Shown: positions 18,207 to 25,709 of the stretch, piece by piece
Layout of the letters: each line of letters begins with the position of its first letter
Position numbering within the stretch: the stretch's first letter is position 1
Position numbers and translations under genes: made by a program
NCBI GenBank assembly: GCA_024998815.1
Contig: JACEUQ010000002.1
Coordinates: forward strand, 758,501-822,500
DNA length: 64,000 bases
DNA from: Opitutus sp.
GTDB taxonomy: Bacteria; Verrucomicrobiota; Verrucomicrobiia; Opitutales; Opitutaceae
Direction of reading: 5' to 3'
The notes under the pieces: generated by a model
What the model saw: only the letters and a program-made list of their open reading frames with translations
Databases searched by the model: none
What the model was told of the DNA's origin: nothing

Positions 18207-18450
18207 ACCTTGAGCTCACGCTCAAGGCCACGTTCGGGCGGGTGCGGCCTGGAGTGTGCCTTTGCCTGGGTGGCTTTGGCTCGGTGTGGCTTCGTGCGTG
18301 AGCACGAGGTGTTTTTTCTGGCTGCGGTGCGCCGAATCCTTGAGCTCACGCTCAAGGCCACAAGGAGTGTGTTCGCGAAGAGTGTGGCCTTGAGCGTGAG
18401 CTCAAGGATTCGGCTGATCTGCGTTCGACTAGTCAGGGGCCAAACTCCAG
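18207..18450. repeat. 244-bp block with nested R1 arms, copy 1
   Basis: The block contains one single R1 arm and one full R1 hairpin pair and ends ACTAGTCAGGGGCCAAACTC CAG, the same end as the AbrB/transposase element. A copy of identical length and apparently identical sequence occurs at 61382-61625. In both places it sits immediately after a GGCCAAACTCCAG end. Confidence 0.85.
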
Positions 18451-18451
18451 A

Positions 18452-18492
18452 CCAAGCCAAAGTGTCACCTAATAGGTGACACTTTGGCTTGG
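18452..18492. repeat. R4 palindrome (41 nt), right copy
   Basis: Identical to 17950-17990. With one extra base on each side the two make a 43-bp direct repeat (17949-17991 and 18451-18493) that brackets the 459-bp insertion exactly, as a target-site duplication would. Confidence 0.9.
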
Positions 18493-18552
18493 GCGAATGA
18501 GGAAACTGGGGGGTGGGGGGAGGGGCGGCGGTTAGATCGCTAGAGTGCTGAT

Positions 18553-20586
18553 TTAACCCTGAAACTGCCGGTGGGTTTCGATCTGCGCGGCAAAGGCCGC
18601 CTGCTCCGACTCGGGTAAACCGGCGGGGAATTTCGAACCGCTGCGGCGCCAGCGCACCAGCCACTCTTCACCCAGCGCCTTGGGCGCGAGCGGATGCGTG
18701 GCGATCGACTCCCGTTGCGTGAACCCGATCGTGGTCGTCGCCTTCGGGCCCGTGCCCGCGCCTTCAGCCACACAGAATCCTGCCGTCAACAAGGCCACCC
18801 GCACCGCCGTCGAATTCGAATAGGTGTATAGCTCCGCCGCTTTCCCGCCACACTGGCGGGCGATGCGCGTAAAAACCGCCGCCGTCCACAGCCCGGTATC
18901 GGTTTTTGAGGAAAACGGGTCGTAGAAAATCACGTCGGGTGCCGGACTGGTTTCGATAAACGAAAGGAAGTCACCCTGGCGCAGCTCCCAGGTGAGTAAC
19001 CCCGAGGCGTGGGCCCAGCTGCCGTTTTCCAGCAGGCGATAAGGAGCGCCGTGGCGCAGGTGGGGGAATTGATGCGGGTGCTTGGCAGCCAGCTTGAGCG
19101 GGTCGAGGTCGCACTCAAAACTCTCGATGCGCAGCGGACGCACCGCCGACGGCCCGTGCTCGGCCAACACTGTTTCGAAGCAGCGCAGCGCCGCCATGGC
19201 GTTGTGCGCCGCACCCAGACCGACGTCCCACAGCACCACCTCGGCGGTGTCCTCGGCGGAGCGTTTCAAGAGCCGCGCCGCCAGATACGACTGGTCGATG
19301 TAGAGGGTTTTCGCCTCATCCTCGGGGCGGTTAACCGAGTGCATGATCTCGCCAGAGCTGATTTGGCGGATACTCGAAAAGCCTTTTTCGGAGGTGTGAA
19401 TCGTGTAATCGCCGAGCTGCGGGGCGCGTTCAGCCTTGGGCTTTTTCTCGGGGATCGTGGGGTTATCCTCATCGGTGCGGACCAGGTCGAGGCGCTTGCG
19501 CTCGTAGTAGGCGAGCCAGGTGCCGGTGAGGATGGCCTCGCGGATTTCGCGCATGAGCTGGTGGTAATACCAGATGTTGTGCTGGCCGAGCAGGTGCCAG
19601 CCGAGGTTTTCGCCGGTCTTAACCAGATGGTGAAGGTAGCCGCGTTCGTAACGCAGGCAGGTCGGGCAACCGCAGCGCGCGTCGAGCGGGCCCTGCTGGA
19701 ATTTATACACGGTGCGGGCGATGTGCATCTTGCCGTGTGAACTGAAGGCGGTGCCGCGCTGGGCAAGCTGCGTCGGGATGATGCAGTCGAACATGTCCAC
19801 GCCGCTGTTCACCGCCTCCAAAATGTCGATCGGCGTGCCTACGCCCATCAGGTAACGCGGCAAGTTTTCCGGCAGGTGCTCGGTAACCAGGTGCGTGAAT
19901 TCGTAGCGTTGGGCGTGAGTCTCGCCGACGGCGAGGCCACCAATGGCCAGGCCGTCGAACGGGAGGTTGCGCAGGTAGGCGGCGCTTTGTTTACGCAGGT
20001 CGTGGTGGCAGGCGCCTTGCACGATGCCGAACATGGCTTGCGGCGAGTCACCTCGGGCGCGCAACGAGCGCTCGGCCCAGCGGTGCGTGAGGTGCATGGC
20101 CGCCTCGGCCTGATCATAGGGCGCGGTCGAGGGAATGCACTGGTCCAACACCATCATGATGTCGCTGCCAATGGCGCGCTGCGTAGCAATGCTCAGCTCG
20201 GGCGTGAGGTTGTGAACCGTGCCGTCGACGTAGCTTTTGAATTTGGCGCCGTCCTCCTCCATCGCTCGCGAGTGCGGCAGGGAAAAAATCTGAAAGCCGC
20301 CCGAGTCGGTCAGCACCGGGCCGTCCCAGCTCATGAAGCGGTGGATGCCGCCGAACTTTTTAAACACCTCGGGGCCGGGACGCAGGAGCAGGTGGTAGGT
20401 GTTGGCCAACAGCACGCTGGAGCCGGCGCCCTTGAGCGTGTCGATGGTCTGGGATTTGACCGTGGCCTGGGTCCCCACGGGCATGAAAACGGGCGTACGC
20501 ACCTCGCCGTGGAGGGTGGTGAACCGCGCGGCGCGGGCTTTGGAGCCGGGGGCGGTTTTTTCGAGGGTGAAATTGAGGCGCGACAT
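18553..20586 (-). CDS. tgt: tRNA-guanine transglycosylase fused to an MnmD-like methyltransferase
   Basis: A 677-aa fusion. Residues 1 to about 385 are Tgt, which exchanges guanine 34 of certain tRNAs for the queuosine precursor: VLTDSGGFQIFSL (catalytic D94), GGLAVGE, GVDMFDCIIPTQ (nucleophile D267), and zinc ligands in CGCPTC (C305, C307, C310) with H336. Residues about 393-677 match the MnmC N-terminal methyltransferase fold: a SAM-loop-like LWDVGLGAAHNAMAALR and FYDPFSSKTDTGLWTAAVF. Both halves modify position 34 of tRNAs. The usual PTRxxR string reads PTQLAQRG here. Divergent from engB with a 211-bp gap. Confidence 0.92.
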   Translation of the reverse strand: MSRLNFTLEKTAPGSKARAARFTTLHGEVRTPVFMPVGTQATVKSQTIDTLKGAGSSVLLANTYHLLLRPGPEVFKKFGGIHRFMSWDGPVLTDSGGFQIFSLPHSRAMEEDGAKFKSYVDGTVHNLTPELSIATQRAIGSDIMMVLDQCIPSTAPYDQAEAAMHLTHRWAERSLRARGDSPQAMFGIVQGACHHDLRKQSAAYLRNLPFDGLAIGGLAVGETHAQRYEFTHLVTEHLPENLPRYLMGVGTPIDILEAVNSGVDMFDCIIPTQLAQRGTAFSSHGKMHIARTVYKFQQGPLDARCGCPTCLRYERGYLHHLVKTGENLGWHLLGQHNIWYYHQLMREIREAILTGTWLAYYERKRLDLVRTDEDNPTIPEKKPKAERAPQLGDYTIHTSEKGFSSIRQISSGEIMHSVNRPEDEAKTLYIDQSYLAARLLKRSAEDTAEVVLWDVGLGAAHNAMAALRCFETVLAEHGPSAVRPLRIESFECDLDPLKLAAKHPHQFPHLRHGAPYRLLENGSWAHASGLLTWELRQGDFLSFIETSPAPDVIFYDPFSSKTDTGLWTAAVFTRIARQCGGKAAELYTYSNSTAVRVALLTAGFCVAEGAGTGPKATTTIGFTQRESIATHPLAPKALGEEWLVRWRRSGSKFPAGLPESEQAAFAAQIETHRQFQG

Positions 20587-20797
20587 GCGAATTGAAAAGG
20601 GACGGGAGGGTGGCGGAGGACGGTCGGTCGGTAGACGGACTGGGGCCGGATTGACGGAGGACGGAGTGGCGGATTAACGGACGCGGTGCCGAAGGAGGGG
20701 CGAGTAAGGGGAAATTTGGGGCGGGTGCGAAGTACTTTGTTCGCCCTAAGGGTCGCAGAGCTTGAAATGCAGCGCCGACCGCGTCGGACTGCGCCTC

Positions 20798-21403
20798 ATG
20801 AAAATCAAAACGGCCGTCTTCGAGATCAGCGCCCAAACCCTTGCGACGAGCCCGCGTTGGACTTTGCCCGAGTTCGCCTTTATCGGCCGCTCCAATGTCG
20901 GCAAGTCGTCCCTGATCAACCTGCTCACCGAAAACAACCGCCTGGCCAAGGCCTCCGACGCGCCCGGCAAGACCAAGTTGATCAACTTTTTCCGCATCAA
21001 CGCCAACTGGTGCCTGGTGGACTTCCCCGGCTACGGCTACGCCAAGATCGCCAAAACCCAACGCGCCGATTTCAACGAGGCGGTGGCCGACTTCATCGAG
21101 GAGCGCGAAAACCTTGTTCACCTGTTTGTGCTGATCGACTCGCGTCTTGCTCCGCAAAAAATCGACCTGGAGTTTTTGCGCTGGGTGGTGACCGCCGACG
21201 TGTCGTACTCGCTGGTGTTCACCAAAACCGACAAGCAGTCCAACTCGGTGACGCAGTCGAACATCGCCCTGTTTAAGCATGCGATCGCGGAGTTCGTGCC
21301 CGAGCAGCCGGCGGTTTTCACCAGCTCGTCGACCACGCGCAAGGGCCGCGACGAGATCCTCGACTTCATCTCGGCGGCGCTGAAAACAGCCAAGGCGGGC
21401 TGA
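20798..21403 (+). CDS. engB: ribosome biogenesis GTP-binding protein YsxC/EngB
   Basis: An essential-type small GTPase (201 aa) for large-subunit assembly. G1 is FIGRSNVGKSSLIN, the G2 region includes APGKTKLINFF, G3 is DFPGYGYAK, G4 is FTKTD, and G5 lies in FTSSSTTRKG. An in-frame ATG at 20762 would add twelve residues, but MKIKTAVFEIS at 20798 is the natural N-terminus. It stands alone, divergent from tgt and followed by repeats. Confidence 0.95.
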   Translation: MKIKTAVFEISAQTLATSPRWTLPEFAFIGRSNVGKSSLINLLTENNRLAKASDAPGKTKLINFFRINANWCLVDFPGYGYAKIAKTQRADFNEAVADFIEERENLVHLFVLIDSRLAPQKIDLEFLRWVVTADVSYSLVFTKTDKQSNSVTQSNIALFKHAIAEFVPEQPAVFTSSSTTRKGRDEILDFISAALKTAKAG

Positions 21404-21448
21404 GACGCGGGTATGGGACGAGGAGTTTCGCCGTAGGTTCGTTTCGTT

Positions 21449-21622
21449 ATACCAGTTAGCGTTCAAGTTGAGGCTTACGGCATCCTTGAGCTCACGCTCA
21501 AGGCCACACGCTTCGCGAACACGCTCCTTGTGGCCTTGAGCGTGAGCTCAGGGTGTTTTCCCAATGGTATTCGCTCCCTCATGACCAAGTTAATTAAGCT
21601 CATCTTGAACGCGAATTGGTAT
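21449..21622. repeat. R1 palindromic element, second full-length copy (174 bp)
   Basis: Same length and structure as 6321-6494, with outer ends ATACCAGTTAGCGTTC and GAACGCGAATTGGTAT. The inner pair is CCTTGAGCTCACGCTCAAGG and its inverse. TA dinucleotides sit at both edges. Confidence 0.85.
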
Positions 21623-21623
21623 T

Positions 21624-21690
21624 AGTAGCGCAGACGTCATAGTCTGCCTCGGGATGCTTCTGAGCAGACTGGAAGTCTGCGCTACTTTTT
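21624..21690. repeat. R2 palindrome copy
   Basis: AGTAGCGCAGAC followed by the inverted GCAGACTGGAAGTCTGCGCT with a T run. It directly abuts the R1 element, so two repeat families are stacked between engB and the next gene. Confidence 0.85.
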
Positions 21691-21765
21691 CGGGCCGAGA
21701 CCTTCACCCTTGAAAACCGGCAGGGAGCGGAACGAAGATGCCGCTACCACTATCTCTATCGTCGT

Positions 21766-23259
21766 ATGAGCACCACCCAGTCCCCTAGCCCGCTGTCAGT
21801 TGTCCCGTTTATCGCCGCCGATGCCGGGTTGTTGCTCACGGCCGGACTGATCGGCTGGTTCACCCCGGGCGAACTCACCGGCGGGCCTTTGCTAGCCGTA
21901 GTGAGCTGCGTCGGACTGGGTGCGGTAGCGATGATTTATCCCTTTATTGTTAACGACGTCCACCAACGCGATGTCGCCCTGGCCGAGCGTCAGCGCGAGT
22001 TGGCCGAGCTGGTCACCGCGTCCAATGCCCACACCTCACGCTGGGGCACCCAATGGGCCGCCGCCGCCACTGGTCTTGAAGACGCCGCCGCTCTCGCCAG
22101 CCGCAGCCTTGCCGCAGCCGAACGCCTGCCCGTGGTTTTCCAGCAAACCGCCGAGGCGCTCACCCTGAAATTAACCGAAGCTGAGCAGCTCGCCCAGGCC
22201 CGCGCCGAACGCGCCGCTCAGCAGGAATCCGCCTTGGCAGCCCAGCTCGGCGCGCAACTGGCCGCCCAGCTCGAACAACAGGCCGAGCAACTCGCCCGAC
22301 AGGCCGCCGTGTCCGGTGCGCAAAACTCGGCTCTGGCGACGCGTGAAACAGCCCTCATCCATCACTCGGCGAAACTCGACGGCCAGTTAACGACGCTCAC
22401 CGGCCAACTGTCTGCGTTGACCGGCCAAGTGGAGAAAAACGCCACGCAAGAGTCCGCCTTGGCCGCCCGCGAAGCGAGCCTCGACAGCCAGATGGCGACC
22501 TTCGCAGAGCAGTTTGCCGCGCTCACCGCCCAGGTTGCGCCCATCGGCACGGCGGCGGCGGAATTTAAAACGACTCTCCAGGAGTTCGGTCGCTTTGAGG
22601 CAAACGTGCGCGAACACCGCGCGGCGATCGCGGCCTCGCTGAGCGAATTCCCAGTCGCTGCGGAACAGGCGCGCAGCGCTCGCAGCGAGTTGCAGGACGC
22701 CCTTGCTGCGGCACCGGTTAAACTCGCGGCCGAAGTCGAGCAGCGGGTGTCCGTCGCCGAGGTGCGCCTTGGCGCCACCACCGCAGCCCTCACCGCACGC
22801 TTGGCGGAGGTGGAGGCAGCCGTGGCGGGATTGGTTAACCAATTGAACCGCGTTGCGGAAGTGGCCGCCGCAGCGCCCGTGACTCTCGCACCCACGTTGG
22901 CCGCTGAAGCCCCCGTGCAGCAGGCACCCGCAGCCGCTGTTGTGGTTGCAGCGGTGGAGGTGGTGGAGGCAGTCGTGCCGGTGGTTGCAGCAGCACCCGA
23001 AGTTGCGCCAGTCGAGGCGGTGCAGGAGCCGGTGATCGTCGTGGCGCCCGCAGCCCCGCCTGCAACCGTGGCGGTGGCCGCAGTCGTTCAAACACCCACC
23101 GGAGTGACCGCCGCTGCCCAAGCGCCTAAAGCCGCTCCGGGCGCGCCGACGGCGGCGGCGAAAACCCCGATTCGCAGCGAGTCGATCATGGACCCGTTCA
23201 TCATCCCCAAGAACGGCTACGCCGCGCTCGCCGACGCGATGGATCTGGGCGACGCGTAA
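21766..23259 (+). CDS. membrane-anchored coiled-coil protein (497 aa)
   Basis: Two adjacent hydrophobic segments (residues about 12-32 and 41-62) are followed by a very long Ala/Glu/Gln-rich coiled coil (about 70-370), with repeated words such as QESALAAQLGAQLAAQLEQQ. A Val/Ala/Pro-rich low-complexity stretch follows. The last residues, SESIMDPFIIPKNGYAALADAMDLG, look folded and conserved. The layout resembles RmuC- or MotB-like anchored filaments, but no catalytic motif is seen. Function unknown; a scaffold or septal role would be a guess. Confidence 0.8.
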   Translation: MSTTQSPSPLSVVPFIAADAGLLLTAGLIGWFTPGELTGGPLLAVVSCVGLGAVAMIYPFIVNDVHQRDVALAERQRELAELVTASNAHTSRWGTQWAAAATGLEDAAALASRSLAAAERLPVVFQQTAEALTLKLTEAEQLAQARAERAAQQESALAAQLGAQLAAQLEQQAEQLARQAAVSGAQNSALATRETALIHHSAKLDGQLTTLTGQLSALTGQVEKNATQESALAAREASLDSQMATFAEQFAALTAQVAPIGTAAAEFKTTLQEFGRFEANVREHRAAIAASLSEFPVAAEQARSARSELQDALAAAPVKLAAEVEQRVSVAEVRLGATTAALTARLAEVEAAVAGLVNQLNRVAEVAAAAPVTLAPTLAAEAPVQQAPAAAVVVAAVEVVEAVVPVVAAAPEVAPVEAVQEPVIVVAPAAPPATVAVAAVVQTPTGVTAAAQAPKAAPGAPTAAAKTPIRSESIMDPFIIPKNGYAALADAMDLGDA

Positions 23260-23322
23260 TACGTCGCGTTCAAGATAAGCTTAAGGAAAACGGTCCGTGG
23301 GGCAGCGGCATCCGTGGGGCAA

Positions 23323-23425
23323 TCACCCTGAGCTCACGCTCAAGGCCACGGGGAGTGTGTTCACGAAGGGTGTGGCCTTGAGCGTGAGCTCAAGGATGCG
23401 GTAAGCCTCAACTTGAACGCTAACA
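23323..23425. repeat. R1 short copy
   Basis: Inverted orientation relative to the full copies. It holds the core hairpin pair and the end CAACTTGAACGCTAAC but lacks the 57-bp extension. Confidence 0.75.
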
Positions 23426-23487
23426 CGCCTAAGGACAGCCACGGCCAGGCTTGCAGCGGACCGACCCGCGCTCGGCTCCATCGCCGC

Positions 23488-24102
23488 TCAGCGCCGATCG
23501 GGGCGCTTGAGGGTAAAACGGTCGCGGGTGGTCACGTAGTTTTCGCCGCCCAGCCGCCCGACGGTATCGAGTAAGGCGGGATCAATCGTCCCAGCGGCGC
23601 CGAGAACCGCGTCGCTCACATAGGCGGCAACGATGCGCCCAAACACCACGCTGGCTGCTCCCGCGCCCTCGCCCATCGGCACGATGGAGTGCAGTCGGCA
23701 CTCGAAGGCGACCGGAGCCTCCGCCACCCGTGGCGGGCGCACCTGCGTCGAGGCGACGGCGGCGATGCCGAATTTATCAAACTCACTCTCACCGTACGGC
23801 AGCAGGGCGGCGCAGGCGTTCATCTTTTCGGTGAGGACGTGGGAAACTAGATTCACCACAAATTGCCCGGTCGCCTCGATATTGCGCACGGTGTCCTTCT
23901 TTTCGCCGGCGCGGTTGTTGACAGCCGAAAACATCAGCGTGGGCGGGTTGCCGGTGATGCCGTTAAAAAAGGAAAAGGGGGCGAGATTGGTGCGCCCGTC
24001 GGGCGAGATCGTGGACACCCAGGCGATTGGCCGGGGGGTGATTGTATCCGCCATCCAGTTATAAGCGTCACGAGGAGAAAGCGCGGTGAAATCGAGGTGC
24101 AT
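23488..24102 (-). CDS. flavin reductase-like domain protein
   Basis: A 204-aa FMN-binding split-barrel protein of the flavin reductase family. ITPRPIAWVSTISPDGRTNLAPFSFFNGITGNPP is the typical N-terminal flavin-binding segment, and DTVRNIEATGQFVVNLV is also characteristic. Such proteins reduce or carry FMN for partner oxygenases or act alone as oxidoreductases. The physiological partner is not evident from the neighbours, which are apt on the opposite strand and the coiled-coil gene. Confidence 0.88.
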   Translation of the reverse strand: MHLDFTALSPRDAYNWMADTITPRPIAWVSTISPDGRTNLAPFSFFNGITGNPPTLMFSAVNNRAGEKKDTVRNIEATGQFVVNLVSHVLTEKMNACAALLPYGESEFDKFGIAAVASTQVRPPRVAEAPVAFECRLHSIVPMGEGAGAASVVFGRIVAAYVSDAVLGAAGTIDPALLDTVGRLGGENYVTTRDRFTLKRPDRR

Positions 24103-24206
24103 CGCGGCACCTTGTCGGCCGCACCGAAGTGACGCAACGCACGAGCTCGCGACCGCTCAAAGATTAACGCAGCGCAAGGCGTCTATTTGTGGAGCTTAAG
24201 GGCATA

Positions 24207-24276
24207 AAAGTAGCGCAGGCTTCCAGCCTGCTTCTGCTTTTCCACGCCGAGCAGACTGGAAGTCTGCGCTACTTTT
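24207..24276. repeat. R2 palindrome copy
   Basis: AAAGTAGCGCAGGCTTCCAG and the inverted arm ending TCTGCGCTACTTTTT lie between the divergent flavin reductase and apt genes. The left arm carries compensating changes within its own hairpin (GGCTTCCAGCC). Confidence 0.8.
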
Positions 24277-24345
24277 TCACCGCCTTTCGGCCTGAAAGCG
24301 GGCTCGCACGCCAAAAGCGAAGCGGCCACGGTTGGCGTTTTCCCC

Positions 24346-24897
24346 ATGGCCTATCCCGACACCGAATCCTACCTGAAAGCTCGCATTCGCACCGTCCGCA
24401 ACTGGCCGCACGCCGGGATCAACTTCCGCGATGTCACCACCCTGTTTCACGACCCGGAAGCCTTCCGCGTTCTGGTGGAAAGCTTTTCGCTGGATGCGAC
24501 CCGGCTCGGGGTGAACCTGCTGGCGGCGGTGGACGCGCGCGGGTTTATCCTCGGCGGGGCGCTGGCTTACCAACTGAACAAGCCCTTCATGCTGGTGCGC
24601 AAGAAGGGCAAGTTACCCTTCGACACGGTGGGCACCGACTACGCCTTGGAGTACGGCAAAGCCTCCATTGAAATCCACACCGACGCGTGCAAGCCCGGCG
24701 ACCGCGTGCTCATCGTCGACGACCTGATTGCGACAGGCGGCACGGTGCTGGCGGCGGCTAAACTGGTCCGCTCGCTGGGTGCCGAGGTGGTGGGTGTGGC
24801 GGCGGTGATCGACCTGCCGGAGCTGGGCGGCTCGGCCAAGCTGGCCGCTGAAGGTATCGCGGTGCATGCGCTCTGCCGGTTTTCGGAGACGGAGTAA
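24346..24897 (+). CDS. apt: adenine phosphoribosyltransferase
   Basis: A purine-salvage enzyme making AMP from adenine and PRPP (183 aa). The start MAYPDTESYLKARIRTVRNWPHAGINFRD includes the conserved adenine-site region. The flexible-loop part has KKGKLPFDTV, and the PRPP-binding motif is VLIVDDLIATGGTVLAA. It is followed by two plus-strand genes that may share its transcript. Confidence 0.94.
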   Translation: MAYPDTESYLKARIRTVRNWPHAGINFRDVTTLFHDPEAFRVLVESFSLDATRLGVNLLAAVDARGFILGGALAYQLNKPFMLVRKKGKLPFDTVGTDYALEYGKASIEIHTDACKPGDRVLIVDDLIATGGTVLAAAKLVRSLGAEVVGVAAVIDLPELGGSAKLAAEGIAVHALCRFSETE

Positions 24898-24951
24898 CGC
24901 CCACTTCCCGCTTGCCCGATGGAAATCCGGGCGGCACGTTAACTCCACTGT

Positions 24952-25695
24952 ATGTCCGCCCCAGTCCCCCTCGACGAAGCTCCTTGGAAATCCGGCCTGC
25001 GTAGCGCGCGCGCCAACCTCGTGCCCGGCCTCGCCCTGCAAGCCTTCGCGCTGGTGGTGGTGCTCGGCTACTACTGGCACGGCCCCACCCACGCGTTGCT
25101 CGCCCAACTCAGCGAATTGCGCGCCAGAATGGGAATGTCCTTCGCCATCCTTTCTACCGGCCTGTTCGGCGGCTTGCTGCCCCTGCTCTACCTCAAAAGC
25201 ACCCCCGCCACCCGCGAACAACTCAGCTGGCGCGCCGGCTTCGTTTACACCGCGTTTTGGGCGTACAAGGGCATCGAGGTGAGCCTGTGGTACGGCTTCC
25301 TGGCGCTGACCTTGGGCGACGCCGTGGACGTGGGAACGGTCACCGCCAAAACCGTGATCGACCAGTTCATCTATTGCCCGATTTGGGCCGTGCCCTCCAC
25401 GGCGGTCTTTTATTTCTGGTACCAACACGGCTGCAGCCTCGCCCGCCTCAAGGCCGACTTCCGCGAACCTCGCTGGTATGGCCGCCGCGTTCTGCCGCTG
25501 CTGTGCGCCAACCTCGGCGTCTGGCTGCCGCTGGTTTGCATCATCTACGCGTTGCCCACGCCCCTTCAACTCCCGCTGCAAAACATCGTCCTGTGCTTCT
25601 ACACGTTGCTGCTCGCCCACATGTTGAACCGCTCCGTCCGCGCACCGAGCGCATTGCCCGCAACTGCCTCGGCCCCCGTGGGTCTCAGCAGTTAA
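24952..25695 (+). CDS. integral membrane protein, possibly Mpv17/PMP22-like (247 aa)
   Basis: About five or six hydrophobic segments. TVIDQFIYCPIWAVPSTAVFYFWYQ followed by FREPRWYGRRVLPLLCANLGVWLPL resembles the DQ and W-P-Q/N-F signatures of the Mpv17/PMP22 family, but the match is loose. It lies 14 bases upstream of the DsbD-like gene on the same strand, so the two are probably co-transcribed. Substrate or role unknown. Confidence 0.75.
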   Translation: MSAPVPLDEAPWKSGLRSARANLVPGLALQAFALVVVLGYYWHGPTHALLAQLSELRARMGMSFAILSTGLFGGLLPLLYLKSTPATREQLSWRAGFVYTAFWAYKGIEVSLWYGFLALTLGDAVDVGTVTAKTVIDQFIYCPIWAVPSTAVFYFWYQHGCSLARLKADFREPRWYGRRVLPLLCANLGVWLPLVCIIYALPTPLQLPLQNIVLCFYTLLLAHMLNRSVRAPSALPATASAPVGLSS

Positions 25696-25709
25696 CTCTC
25701 GCAACTCCC

